A stretch of DNA of 64,000 nucleotides from Panonychus citri. Taxonomy: Eukaryota; Arthropoda; Arachnida; Trombidiformes; Tetranychidae. A program made the position numbers and the translations under genes. Shown here piece after piece: positions 43,301 to 57,340 of the stretch; within the stretch, counting starts at the first letter, position 1, and every line of letters begins with the position of its first letter. The stretch lies in assembly GCF_014898815.1 (NCBI RefSeq), contig NW_026515427.1:28860-92859 (forward strand). Direction: 5' to 3'. The notes beneath the pieces are model-generated. The model was not told the DNA's origin. It saw only the letters and a list, made by a program, of their open reading frames with translations, and searched no databases.

Positions 43301-46300
43301 ATTGAATTCTCGCCTTTTCTTTTTACAAGCTATGAGTTTCTATGTTTCAAGGAAACAAGAGGTGAAAATTCAAAAGTATTCAAAGGTTATACTCTTCTCA
43401 GAATAGAAAGATGAAATTTCCATGTTTCAATCTACCTGAAACTCTTCTATTCTTTTGATATTTAGTTGATGTTTAAAGTGTTCATGATCTCATTCTGAAC
43501 ACGAGCTTTTGTTCAATAGAATTTTTTCTTACCTTCACCTCTCATGAGAAGGTGAATATTGGATTATTTTATGTAGGGAAATGAAGATGAAGAAGAGGAT
43601 GTTAAAAGAAAAGATTGCATCTCGATCTGATGGAAAATCAAGCCTCCGGAGATGTTCAAGTCAGAGCGGAAATTTTTTACGAAAAGGAAAAAAGAGTTGT
43701 TATGATTATGTCGAGAATAGGAGAGAAAATGATCCAAATGAAGAATGAAGATGAATTCGAAGATGGGAAAAGTCCAAATACTATGATGACAGAGAAAGAA
43801 AAGAATTGAGAAGAAAAATAGAAGTAAAGAGAAAGAGTTTTCCCAATGGATTCTTGAGCTTCTCATGGTGAGATTCATCTGGTTCAGATTAAGATGGTAA
43901 ACGATCCATGATAAACTAGTGAAGGAAATTCTATGAGAGAAATTATTATTTCTCCTCAACCACTAGAGAGTATCATCATCATCATCATCATCTTTGTATC
44001 TTCCAGGTTTCATCTTCTATTATTTTACTTACATAAATGATTCCTCATCAGTTCCACCTTTTCAATATTGCCAGAACTTTTTGTTCTGGTCAGAGTTTAC
44101 TTGTGATTTCTTAAGAGGTGATATAATGAGTTTTGAACTTTAGTTTTTCAATCCACTCGGGGAGTGAGAAAACTCAATTCCATTCAGAGAAATAGTCTGA
44201 AGATGGTTCCCTTGGCTGAGAGCAAAAAGTAACATTCATGGAAAATTCAACGAATGAGCCTGAAAATATTATTCAATTTTATTCTTGACGGAAAATTGAT
44301 TTCAAATTTAAGGTCTGAAATGGATTCTGTATTAATATTATCATGAAACTAATAGGTGTATGACTGATAAACCATGGAATGATGAATGATACTAGAACAG
44401 GTTCATTCATCATGAATGACAGAGACACTCACACACGAATCGAAAGTGGGTGAGAATAGCTTAAAGGGAGTAAAATGTTTTGGAAAGAAATTGAAAATTT
44501 CCACCATGATGAAGTTCAACTTTTACTGAATATATTTTCAACCAGAGATTCGATTGAGTGTCCATCGTTTTCCTCACGAAAATCTTGTGGAAATTTATAC
44601 ATAAAAAACTGGGAATTCTGAGTTATAACGGCAGCAAAATCTAAACTTATCAAGCAATCTGTTGAAAGAAAATCGTTCCCATGAATTTTACGCAGATCTA
44701 GAAAGCGATTTACCATGAAACTGAAAACATAGTCTCATGATAATATGTAAGAGATATCAAAGTGAAACGAAAGTTCTGAGCTTTGAAAAGAAGTTGAAAA
44801 ACGGGTAAAACTATTTACGAAATTTCTCTCGACTCGTTTGATGATTTTCGAAATGAAATCTCATGAGAAAATGAGAAGATAAAAGTTATCAGAATAGTCT
44901 CAGTTAGGGATGAGTGAAAATCTTTCCATGTAAAAGTTATCATTTCACCTTCAAATTCTGTACTTGAAAAGAGTACTTGCAATTGTTTCAGTTTTTCCAT
45001 GTTTATGGGAATTGAAATGAAAACCTCCATGAAAATTTCATCACAAGACTGAAGATTCTGGGTAAAAAGCCTTTTCCATCCTGTAAGCTTATTGGAATCA
45101 ATAACGAAGTAAATTGAAAATTGTGATTAATATACTTTCATCACCTTGACGTGAATGATTCTCAATCTTTCACCTCTTAATTACATCATGTTTTTTCATC
45201 TACCATGAAATCTATTACTTTAATCCTCAACTATCGAGTTTATAACTCGTAATTGAACATTTCTCATTAAACATTGTTATTATTATCAGTTAACTGTAAC
45301 TAAAACTGTAACAGTAAATCAAAACTCAGCAACTTGAAATCCAACCCACTTTCCATCCCACTCCAGGCTGAGGCCACTATCGTTTGATTACTTGCCTACT
45401 CTTTTTTTACTCAATTTCCACCCTGGATATTATCACTCCCTCGAACCATTTTTTTTTCACTTTATCTCCAGTTCAATCCTGTCTATTGAAACTGTTACCT
45501 AAAAGTATAATCAACATCTTGATTTCTGACCTTTCCTTTCATTGGTCAGTGATTCAATTTTCAATGACCTTCCTTGACTTGAGATGCAAAAAAAGTTTGA
45601 AACTTTCCTGGTTCTTTGCATTTCTGGTTTCCATCATGAAGATTCAAATCATTTTAACATTGATAAACTAAAAACTGAACGAAAAAAAGTTTCCAAAAGC
45701 TGACTAATATTCATTCTTTCAAAATTTTATAATATTATTTGCTAATTATCAAACTGGATAATTATAAAAACATAAGATAATTATGTTTTCCTGTTTAACA
45801 ATTAAACTAATTTGAAACAATTGACATCAAATGAAAGGGTAAACATGTAATTTTCATCAATTAGACTAACCTGATAATTTGATGTAATAACTGGTTAAAA
45901 CTCAGAGGATGAACAAGTTATATAATACAAGTACATGTAGTTGATTTTATGCTAATAAAACTCCCAGTAATTATCATGATAATCATGGAAAATTCAATGA
46001 AAGATTTGATCATTATCATTTAAATGATATAACATATGACCAAAAACAAAATTAACCATTATCATGATTGTATAGCATCATTCTGATTGTATCTTTTATA
46101 TGGATTTCAGAATCAAAAAGAACTGAATTGGATGAAGATTAATGAATTAGAATTTTAATCGTCTCTCTCTCTCTCTCTCTCTCTCTCGTTTTGGTCTCTC
46201 GTTTATCTGAATTGATGGTTTTTGAATCATCTCCCTTTCTTAATCTTCAATGATAATCAAAAGTTCCAAATAGACAATCAGTTCTCATTGATATTAATTA

Positions 46301-49300
46301 CATGGAAAATAATATCACATAAATGATTAGTAAACGATTACTAAATTGTCGTTATGGTTTATCATAATTGAAGCATATGAAATGCTTTAAGCTGCTCAGA
46401 TGAAATTCAATTAATCATGTTTATACATGGTACATACGGTGACAATGTATATTCATGATGAGCAGAATTTTTCTTGGAATAAAAAATTTACTCACAATCT
46501 ATCATAAATCTTCATTCAAGACTCACTTTTATCATGAACATTCACAACTGACATTCAATTATATAATCTATCTCAATTCTCTCAAGGGTTTGATAATGAG
46601 TATCAATTGAGATCATAAAGTAAACGATAAAAAAGTGTATGAGATGGTGCAGATGATGAATAAATGGGATTTAGCGAGAAAATCATGAAGAATCAATTAC
46701 AAACAATATTGAATTTTCATTAACATGGTGAAGAAAAAAAACTCAAGTTCTACTTGATAGAATGATATTCAACTGGATAATGGAATCAGATTTAATATGA
46801 ATCAATGAACTTTCTCTTCATGTTCATATTCCTACAGGTTCTCCCTTTCTCTCATGGTTAGAATTCAGATGAAAAAAGGTAAAGATGAAGAAATCTTGAA
46901 ATTGTTCAGTTTTCACATGAATACCCAAGTAAAATTTTCCATTTTCATCTTAACTTTTTATTTCTGAGTTCAAGTTCCGAATTCATGGTTAAAATAACAA
47001 CTTCACCTTTTTTTCATATTTTCAAAATTCAGAGAAAATGTTTCAATGGTAATCAGGGTGGAAAATTTTCCCTGAATTTTATTACAAAAAATTCCATATG
47101 ATCAGGAAACATTTCACTGACCTCATATGTTCATACAATGAATACCTCTTAATAAGTATATCGACTGAAAATGACTAAGCTTAATGTTTAGTCATTGAAA
47201 AGATCAGCATGATATCTGATTCTATCATGTTCACCATGATGAAAAGATGAAGCCATAATAAAAGAGTATTGATAATAAGTTAATTGTTGAGATTAATCTC
47301 TTATACTCACCTGGCGATAAAATGAATCATGTTAATATTTCCAGGGGATTTCAGGGTAAACAGGGATTGAAAAGATCAGCAAATCTGGATAATTAGAGTT
47401 TCAAATGATATTAGATGAGAATCAGTTGAAAAAATTACAGGGGACGAAAATCAACTTATACAAATATTGAAAAAAAGCTCATTGAAACTGTTCATCTGTT
47501 GTTTACAAATGAAATTGAGCATTCAGATACTAATATCAGGGAAAACTGATTAGCTTAGGATATTATCAGGGTAGTTCATCTTTTGGATTCTGAATCTAGT
47601 AAAAGTTTCACCAAAAATAGGTGAATATCATGTACTTACAGAAAAGTATATGCAAAGATCAAGTAAATTGTTGGTTGTATTCACCCGTTAATTGAAGCCT
47701 TTGTTGTTATACTTCCAGGGTGTGGATTCCCCTGTTAAAGATGCTATTCATTAAATGGTTAACCATCAACATGGTGAATTCATTCAGAGTAAATTGACTA
47801 TGAAAAAAATGAATAAGAGAGAAAGAGTTGAGGGTGGGAAGTGGATGGTAGAGTGATTATCATGGCGAGAGAGGGAAAAAAACCCTAGACCATATAACCA
47901 ATGGGAAAGATATTGTTTATTAATGATTGTTTTGAAAGAGGCAAAAAAAATAAGTGAGGCAAAAACAACAGAAAATTCAATAGAAATGATAATACAACAA
48001 TAACCATTCAATTCATTTGCCAATTATCTTGATTATTACTCTAAACACAATGGTTAAAGTAATCAAACTGTAAAGATAATCATCTAATTTATCTGTGGAT
48101 AATGATAATTGCATAGACATTAGCAAACAGATAAAAGTTTTTTTTTATTTATTGTTTGCCTATTAATCTGTTGATGTTGATTCAAACTGTTAAATGCTAA
48201 TCATTTATTACTTAATTAGCTGTTATTTGTAATCGTATGAAATTTCAAGAAATTACCATCACTCAGAATTGAATCATGAATATTATCATGATTTGAAAAT
48301 TCACTTGCCTCGGTTACCATGTTTACTATTGAGAAAAGATTAGATTTCCAAGTCCATTTCTTTATGTTCTGTTGGTTTTGAAGGTGGAAAGTTCATTAGA
48401 ATCATGGATTTATCTTATTCAGAACTTAGATGATTGAACTTTTTCTTGCTCCAGATTTTTCCATGTCAATTGTTTATTGTTTCGACCAGTTCCAATTTCT
48501 TCTTGTTGTTATTATTAAGAACTTTTCTTTTCTTTTCTTTTCTTACCACAAACTCTTACCAGTTTATCTACAGCTGATGAAGATGAAAACATCTCAACTT
48601 ATTTATGATGGAGATGAGGATGATAATATTATTGAAAGAAGAGAAAGAAAGAAAAATATTATCAATAAATGTGATAAGATAAAAGGTAAAAGCCAATGAC
48701 CATTGAAAATTGAATGATACTTGAGTTTCCTACTTACCTCTTATTTCAAGGTTGACCAATATTGGTCAACCAAGGAGAACACAAGGTTTTGCCTTTCATC
48801 ATATCTTCATCTTCCTATTTATCTTCTTCTCTTCAAATAAAACTTCATCTTCTTCTTCTTCTCTTTTATACATTCAGTCATTCTGACATCATGATGAAAA
48901 TGAATTCTCATGGTGATTAGGAAAACTAGACACGTACAGAGAGTTGAGTTCGTAAAGGATAAAAAAAACAATTCATGTGCATCAGAAAAAAAGAGATGAG
49001 TTTTCAATTGATGGTCAAGATGAAGAATCGGTTGGTCAAGGGGCTGATAAGGGTAAATTATTACATGATAAAGGTGCAAAGTTATTGACTTAATCGAGGA
49101 GAAAAAGTTATCAGCCCAGATTCAGGATTTCATCAAATGAACCATTCAAACGGATAAAATTCATCGCTCTGGAATATTTTGATTTCCTTTATTAATGTCG
49201 TTCTAAGTTCAGATCAATAAGCAATTAGAATCATCAATAAATTGTCAAAATTCAATAAAAGTTTTTTGTTTTCAATAATTTCTCTTTTCATCAAACTCAA

Positions 49301-52136
49301 ACATCCATGAAAATGTATAAGTATATGAACAATCATGAAGAACTTCAGTTTAGTGATCCAATCAAATGAACTGAAAAATTCAATAGAGTCAAAATTGATA
49401 TTCAAATTGATCAACTAAATGAATTATTTCATGAGGTCATGAGATCCTGAACCTTCACTGACCATTTCCTTTTGACCCAATTCTCAATGTTTCTCCTAAT
49501 CGAAGCAATTTAATTACATGATTGACTTGAAAAACGGTAGAACTTGATTCAGAAATTTTTCAATCGAAATTTCCATGAAAATAAAAGAAATGATAACATT
49601 TTCACTTAACCACCATGCTCCCTGTTTATATTAATTGAGTTTTTGAACCAATATTATTTTTACCTTCAATTTCTCATTCAGTTCGTTTCATCCTCGATTT
49701 CACCCTGAGGACATTTACATGAACATTATTTAACTGAGAGGAAGAAAAAAATCACAAACACTAAATTCACATTTCAATATAACGATAGTTTCACCCTGAA
49801 AAATCATGTCATATATTCACATGGTTGTTTATATTATGTAACTCAAGCCTTTTGTATCTGGTTTGTTTACATTATCAGAGTGAATTCTGGTTCTAAAAAA
49901 AACCTCAATAATAAGTGATATTGAACAGATTCCATGTTCATCATCATGATAATCACGAAAAAATAACAGGATGATGTTTATATTCATCTTGTAATATTTT
50001 TTTCTGTCTTCATTTCCATAGATATAAAAATTTTCATGCATCTTGGGTTTGTACAGGGTAACAGGTATTGACAGTCTAAACTACATGAACATGTAGATAT
50101 CATGATACTACTTGGTGATTCAATGAGTATATTCATGGGTAAAAGTGAATCAAGATTCATGGTGGGATTAATGATATTTACTCATGAATTATTAGGTAGA
50201 AAGAGGATAAACTTTTAACATCTTTTCATTCATGCTTAGTTTTTCATGGGAAGAACGATAGAAAAAAATTTCTACTTATTATGAAAGATGAACTGAATGA
50301 CTTTTATATAAATAAATTCATGGATTCGACGGAAATAGTTCTGAAGGGGAAAAAGTTTTACCTGAGAAAATTTTCTGCGTCTTTCTGATTTTATCGTTGA
50401 CGAAACTAATCAAAACTCTTGTATATTATTTTTAGTAACGATTTCATGATTAACAATTGACACTTAATGAACTTTTTTCTCACCTTTCTAATAAACTCGC
50501 AACATTATTGGTAAAAAAAGGGAAAGAGAAAGACGGAAAATGTATTACAATCAGTTCTCAACCTGTCAATCAGTTCAGTGTTCAGGGTGAAGTGGATCAG
50601 TTTCATGATCTTCTCAGAATGATTGATTGAAAAATAAGTAAATATATAATAATCTGCCATCGATAAGGTAAAAAAGAGCTCAATATAATTCTGACAAAAT
50701 AGAATCCAAAATTCAGGTAAAAAACTGTTGATAATTGTTGTATCAACAGTGTATTCATATGATACTAACATTGAATTATCATGAATTCGTGGGTAGAGTT
50801 GATTCAATAAAGATATTATTCTGTTCATGTTCATAATAAATGTATTACAATGAGAACTAGAAATTTGAATATCAATGTAACTTTAGCATTCTTTCACATT
50901 GTATAACATTTTTCTACCTTTTCTAATATTTAACAATCAGTAAATCTAATTATCTTCATTTACCTGAAATCTGATTCTCTGGATGAGAAATTTTTCTTCA
51001 TGAATATAATCTTGAATTTCATGTCAATTCTACCTCACTGATTATGTAATAAAAATTTACGTTACAATTAAAATAGAAAAGTCGAAAGAAATTTATTATT
51101 CAACTAAATGTCACCAAATTTGATTTTCCATCAGTGAAAATGTTGAGTTTACTTTTCATTCCGGAACGAAAACATGACAGTAAAAATCATATTGTTTTCT
51201 CCTATTTAATACCATAAGAGAAAGGAAAAAAGTTCCATGTATTCAGTGAGAGAGAGAGAACAACATTCCCTGGGAGTTGTTAAACTATCTTAAAACTGTC
51301 AAACACGAAAGTTAAAGTTGTTTAGTTTTCCTAACCGGAAGTTTACCTTTGAATTATATCGATAGTTTAACCAATAATATGAAATTTATTTCATCTCATT
51401 AACAAGTATATCACTTGATGGAATGAGAGAAAAGCTCAACTTAGAAATTATTGAAACCATTTAAATGGATTCTGATCCATTGAGGATGAAAAAGTGATGA
51501 AGATAATCCGATTGAAAGAAGAGAAAATATTTTCTCACCTTACAGAAGATTAGGTTTACCAACAAGAGAAACTAAAACTCTTCTTGACTAATGGTCAACA
51601 AGCCATCATCTTCCTCTTTTCTACCGCATCTTTTCCTCTTCCTCTTTCTCATCATCATCATATTACTGCTTCTGACTTTGGATTATATATTTTCTTTTCT
51701 CTTCGATTATTTTTTTTCTATTCTCTTACTTTTTTTGTTCCTCTGTTTTCACATCTAAAAATGAAGTTATCCTCATCTTCTTATTCTCATCATCATTTCC
51801 ATCTTCCTGTTTTCTCTCTCTCTCTCTCTCTCTCTCTCTTGCCCTTGACTTGTGATTGATTTTCAAGATATTTTACTTTTCGATTTTTGTTCTTTCGATG
51901 TTCTTTTCATCTTAACTTTTCCCTATCATCATCTTCATCATAAGTAGCCTCTTCTCTTCAAAGGGATTGATTATTCTGGTCCAAAATCTCCCCTGACATC
52001 GCTTCTCCATTCGTTGTCCTCCCAATATTTACTAACATCATTTCCTTTTATCTTATATAAACTTATCCCTTTTTTTGTCATCAAACTTATCATCATAATC
52101 ATCATAAGCTTACTCTTTATTTCGGTGAGCATTTAC

Positions 52137-52173
<37 letters not shown>

Positions 52174-53046
52174 AGTCCACCTAAAATTCACTTGAAATCT
52201 CATCTTCTCACCTTTTTTGTTTCATTTTTTTTGTTTTTTTTCTCATCTTGTTTCTTTTTTCAGAATATTATTTTTCCTTTTTCATCCAACATCTTCCTTA
52301 TTATCTGTTCATCTTCATGGTGAAATATTTCACCGTGTTGGCTTAGTCATGGACAATATTATCGTCACATCTTATAACTTTGTTTAGTCTCGATTGGAAT
52401 CAGAATATCATCTTATCCTATTTCATAGCATTTGTCTCAAGAGAATCGAAAGAAAAATTTTCTTCTCAATAATAGAATTGCGATTGTATCAAATGTTGAT
52501 TCTTATTCTTCTCTTTTTTTATATCTTCTTCAATTCTCTTATTTACCTTTAGATTTTATCATGTTTTCCTTTTACTTTCTTTTTACTCAAACTAATTCTT
52601 TTCACATTAAATCCTATGATAATCTGGCAACTAAGAATCAACCACTGACATTGTTGTTACTTTTCACTTGATTGTACTTAATGTTACTGAAAATCTTCAG
52701 GTGAAAAAGTGTTTTGATTACAGGAAACAAGAATCACTAGAGATCATCAAAGTCATTGAATAACATTCATGATGATGATTGTAAACAGGGAATGATATTC
52801 ATCCTGTATGAGAATCAATTTCCTCATTCAAGTGAATCATTTCATGAGAACAAATTAAAACAAAGAAACTGAATCAATCTCCATAAGAATCTATTTGGAA
52901 AATGTTCTCACCGAGTCCCAGGGTATTCCCTGAATTAGAAATTTATTTTCATTCCTTGTAAATCTTAGCTTAGGATTCTGATTCCATTGTTGTGTCATCA
53001 CTCCATTAGTATCAATTGATATCAGTTACAAACTCCCAGGGATTAA

Positions 53047-53082
<36 letters not shown>

Positions 53083-56000
53083 ATTAATAACAAAACTCAC
53101 TTTTCACTCTCTTTGTGCTGAGAGAAAAAGGAAAAAAAATCTCTCCTCTTTCTTATTCATCACCCACGTCAGAACTTATGAAACTATTATATTTCTTTCT
53201 GCTAACGAAACAAAGATGGAGAAAAATGTTCTCTTTCCATCATCATTATCATCATGTTTCCATTCTGTTCTTTCAATACCATTTTCTCTCACTTCCATAT
53301 CTCACCTTCTCATTAATGGCCTAAAATTTTTTCCATTTACAAGTTATCCTTTTCTCTTCACAGAGAATTTAACTCACACCGAAAGAGATACAATTCACAC
53401 ACTACATGAGAACGAATGAGTTGTAAGAGATGCAAAAGTGTGCAGAATAAGATCAAGTTAATGTTGATTTTTTTTCTTTTCTCCAAAAAAAGCTCTAAAA
53501 ATGAATAACATTTTCTCTGGTTGATTCAGATAAATTTTATTCTTCTCTATTCCATTTTTTTCCGGCGAACAAAACTTTCATCTTCTTTTGTCTTTGCCTG
53601 TTTGACATTGGAATAATTCTTTTGTTACAGTCGAGAATTTGACTCAATTCGAGAAGGAGTAATTTCAACTTGGAACTTTTTTTGTTTCTTCTTCTTCACC
53701 GAATCTCTTAACAAGAATTTATTCTGACAGACTGAATATCCTCATGGAAACAGAGCTTTAGATGAAATTAGGTTTTCCTTTCTTATGAGAATATCTTTTT
53801 TTCTCCTTTCATTTTTTAGAATTTTTTTTTCTACTCTCTTAATATATATGAAAGAACAAGTTTTTTCTTCTCACTCACCATGGAATAGTTTAAACGATGG
53901 AAAAGGTAAATTGGCTTCATGAAGAAAATTCTTTGCTAAATTCAATGAATATTATAAAGTTCCAAGGGTTAATCTATGATTTCGATGTATCTTTTTCACT
54001 TGTAATGGTACAAGTTAATGTCTTCATAAGGATCGAACATTGAAATCGCTCTACATGGAAAAGGTTCTAAAGTTTATGTTGATGATGAGAAAGAATATTA
54101 AAAAAGAAAAGATAAAGGGGTGGTAAGAAATGAAGAAATTTTCGACAAAAAGAATTTTTTTCTTCCTCTATTCACATAATAATAATATCTTCATACAAAT
54201 TTCACGAATTTGTAGTTGGATCTTTTCGCAGTATAATAGGTTTTTTTTTCGTCTTCGCCTTGTAAACTATGAATATAAATCTTTTTCTTTTGTCATTCGT
54301 CTCTTCATCTTCCTTGTCTTCTCTTTTCTTCTTGCAACACTGATCATTTTATCATCTTGATGTCGAAAAAAGAGGAAGAGAAAAAAAGAAGCAACAAGAT
54401 AAAGAGACAGAGACAGAGAAAGGAAGTAAAAAAAAGTTCTTTTCTCTTCATCTTAACCGCACTGAACAATAAATGAACTTCTATCCTCCCATTTCGCTAC
54501 CTGAACAATATTATATTCAATCACTTTCAGACTTTGAACCATAATTGAATCTGATTTCTTCATTATCATCAAATGTTTTCCATGCTCACTCCCAGTGAAT
54601 TCAATTCAATATCATAGTTAGTAAAAGGAAAGATCCTCATGTTCATTAGGGTAACACATTATTAACAGGGGATATTTATGGAACGATAATAAGATCTCAA
54701 CATTATCATCATAATTCTGAACCTAAAAGTGATTATTAAATATTATATATTCAATATATTAGAAGAAGAGAGTAAATGAAATGAAGAAAATTATGAATTC
54801 GAAAGAGAAAATAATATATTTTTTTTTCTCTTCTCTTTTTTCTTAATCGAAAGTAAAAGTGGAAAGAGATAATTCTGTTCTAATAAACTATTCTGTTGTC
54901 ATTAGAATGATGCAACTCAAGATGATAATGATAATTTCATGTGACAGAGAAAATTAAACTTCTAAAAGTGTTAATAGTTGATTATTATTAAAAAGAAGGC
55001 GAAAAAAAAGTTCAACCTAAATACTAATCGTTGATGATGCAAAAAAAGTTATTAAATTTGATTGTTGGCCCAATTTTGAGAAATGAGAGTAATAAGCAAG
55101 TTAACTAATCTTTTAACTCTTATAATTGTTTCATAGTTCCACCTAAATCAGTGATTATTGTTGATTCCAATGGAACCCGAATGGAAGGTGTAATTGGCCC
55201 ATTCCTAAGAGGAACCACCCTGAGACTTACATGTAAAGCTATTGGGGGTAAGTTATCTGACTGACCACATGAGCGACCATTATATTGAATAATGGTAACC
55301 ATAGCTTGCAAATTGATCTTGTCAAATGCATTTAGCTTTCAATCATCAAAAGTTAATCATCGATTGATCAACTTGCTGATTCTCGTCAATTCACTGAACT
55401 AGTTGACCAACAATACTAAAAAAAACTGGCTACATAATAGAAAGTTTCAAGTGTTAATACATAATAGTATTAGCATTGAAATTTGTAAAGCTCCAAGTGG
55501 TCAAGGTAAATTTGTTGACCATATTATCAAGATTTGGAAAGTTATGGAAAAAGCTGATGTTTTGGTTGATAAAGAAAGTCGATCAGGGAAAATGTTAATT
55601 CATTGTAATCAGATTGAAATCCAACTATTTTTACAATTGAAATTCAGATAATCTATTCTAATCTACATGAGAATGGTGGTAGGGAGATTGGTGAAAAAAA
55701 GTTTCGAACAAAATTCTGCATGAAATTGTTTTCTTCCTTTTTTCTCCTCAAATTCTATGGCTCATTAAACATCTCAGGGATCATTAAATATTCTTACTCC
55801 ATCTACTTATTCTTGATCTTTTCTCTTTTCTACTTCATCATCATCATCATCTTCCTACCAAAGATCCTTTAATCATAGTCACTTTCTATGCATCCTTAGT
55901 AATGTGTTTTTATGCAAAATATTTTCATCTCTCACTCTCTCTCTCTCTCTCTCCCATACTCTCCCATGGTTATCATAATAGTAATCACGATAATAATAGA

Positions 56001-56611
56001 TAGTTACTGAAACTTATTGAAACTTATCATGAGGCATAATAAGGCAATCAGTTTTTTTTGAGAATCACCATCATCCTTGCATGAGAATTGAAAAACATTG
56101 TATGAATAGATGCTTCAACTATCCTATCAATGGTGAAAACATTCAAACAACTCAATAGTATTACATGGTAACACTTACATGATTCAGGTACAGAAAATTT
56201 GTGATCTGGAACAGAGGAAAAGATTAAAAATGATGAATGAACTTTTCTTTTTTCTCCTTATAATAATATCACCATGATAATCATAATTGTGATATTTTAT
56301 TTTTCATTCAACATCTAATGATTTTCTTATGAATTTTTAACTGAGTGTTTTTTTTTGTTTTAATTTAATTAAGGTGATCCCTCGCCTAGTATACGCTGGT
56401 GGAAGGGTGGGAACATGGTTGATGATTCCTATCAGATTTCACAGAATCGAACAGTTTCTAATGAATTTATCGTGGAAAATATCGATCGTGATAACTTATT
56501 AACCGTATTAACGTGCCTAGTTTCTAATACTGACCTTATACCGCCCAAAGAAGTTTCAGTTTCAATTGATATGATTCGTGAGTTAATTCTGAATCTCTCA
56601 TGAAAGTTTCA

Positions 56612-56643
<32 letters not shown>

Positions 56644-57340
56644 TCCAGTTGAACCTCTTGGTGTTGAACTTTTGCTACAAAATACTTTTCTACCTGCAAA
56701 CAATGTAAGTGACCTCATCTGCTTATCCTATGGTTCTCGTCCACCCGTTCAAGTGAAATGGTTCAAAGATGATGAGCCTTTGAATGTAACTACAAGTTTA
56801 ATCCTCTCCAATGACGGTAACTCAACAACCTCAAAGTTTCAATATAAACCGACCATAGAAGACAATGGAAAGGTCATTTCTTGTTCAGTGGTCAACACAA
56901 AATTATCAATCTCACCATTAAAAGATGAAACAATTCTCAATATTCACTGTAAGTTTCATATAATAGATCAACAATTTTAAGGTTCATCTTTTGAGTTTTG
57001 CTACAATTTAAAAATAACAACAAAAATTATCTCACTTACCCTTTTCAAGATACACCTCAAGTATCAATCGTCTTAGGTACTAGCCTTCAATTGGACACAA
57101 TTCGTGAAAACACCGATGTCTATTTTGAATGTAATGTTCGCGCCAATCCTTGGGTCACTGAGGTCACTTGGCTTTTTGAAGATGTTCCTCTTTACACCAA
57201 TCCCTCGGCTGGAATAATTGTCTCCAATCAATCACTTGTCCTTCAACAAGTTAAACGAAGTCAACGTGGACATTACCAATGTTCAGCAAGGAACAGTCAA
57301 GGAACCGGATACAGTGAAAAATCATATCTCAAACTAAACT
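34205..57340 (+). CDS. side: Sidestep-like Ig-superfamily receptor (5' part, continues past window)
   Basis: Sidestep proteins are arthropod cell-surface Ig receptors that guide motor axons by binding Beat ligands. Six exons are visible and all introns are phase 1: 34205-34373, 34466-34807, 55137-55247, 56374-56577, 56649-56948, 57050-57340. Exon 1 encodes a signal peptide with hydrophobic core LQLLLFLLIL after a long polar N-terminus. Ig1 is in exon 2 (SVSLPC, ILWYKGETGIPVYTVD, DSGEYRCRVDY). Ig2 spans exons 3-4 (VPPKSVIIVDSNG, LRLTCKAIGG, IRWWKGG, LTCLVSN). Ig3 is exon 5 (SRPPVQVKWFKDD). Ig4 is exon 6 (YTPQVSIVLGTSL, YFECNVRANPWV, GIIVSNQSLVLQ). The phrases VPP.S..IVDS and NPWV are family hallmarks. 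Ig5, the FN3 domain, the membrane segment and the tail must lie beyond 64000. 'side' is used for the family; which paralogue is open. Confidence 0.9.
34466..34807 (+). CDS. sidestep-like exon 2 (Ig1)
   Basis: Acceptor TGTTTAG at 34465, donor G/GTAAGT at 34808. A complete V-type Ig domain with both cysteines (LPC and YRC), the core Trp and the D-x-G-x-Y-x-C motif. Confidence 0.9.
34808..55136 (+). other. 20.3-kb intron 2 of the sidestep-like gene
   Basis: No other gene was found on either strand; all open frames are short and without domains. It holds microsatellites: (AG)n at 37672-37695, (TC)n at 46162-46187, 51812-51839 and 52140-52172, (GA)n at 53050-53078, and a 15-bp purine unit three times at 41229-41275. 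Two short signals recur throughout: TCATGA/ATCATGAT, and GAACTTTTT or its complement. An unpaired ACAGGGTG at about 38193 may be an old mariner end. In contrast to the spacer at 4-31 kb, no transposon is visible. Confidence 0.75.
55137..55247 (+). CDS. sidestep-like exon 3 (first half of Ig2)
   Basis: Acceptor TTTCATAG, donor GGG G/GTAAGT. Encodes PPKSVIIVDSNGTRM and LRGTTLRLTCKAIG; length 111 keeps phase 1. Confidence 0.88.
55248..56373 (+). other. Intron 3 of the sidestep-like gene
   Basis: 1.1 kb, AT-rich, with (TC)n at 55935-55953. No embedded gene; the 82-codon open frame 55403-55651 has no domain. Confidence 0.7.
56374..56577 (+). CDS. sidestep-like exon 4 (second half of Ig2)
   Basis: Acceptor AATTAAG, donor C/GTGAGT. 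Contains IRWWKGG and LLTVLTCLVSNTDL; 204 nt, phase 1 on both sides. Confidence 0.88.
56649..56948 (+). CDS. sidestep-like exon 5 (Ig3)
   Basis: Acceptor CTTCCAG after a (TC)n tract at 56622-56644 that serves as its pyrimidine tract; donor T/GTAAGT. Encodes one Ig domain with LICLSYGSRPPVQVKWF and GKVISCSVVN; 300 nt. Confidence 0.9.
57050..57340 (+). CDS. sidestep-like exon 6 (Ig4)
   Basis: Acceptor TTTTCAAG, donor T/GTAAGT; 291 nt. Encodes the most conserved Ig domain of the family: YTPQVSIVLGTSL, YFECNVRANPWVTEVTWL and GHYQCSARNSQG. Last exon visible. Confidence 0.92.

Noticed and set aside
42021..45030. Several 60-130-codon frames inside intron 2, mostly minus strand
   Set aside because: AT-rich, Ser/Phe/Ile-rich with no domain or start context; consistent with chance frames in a long intron.
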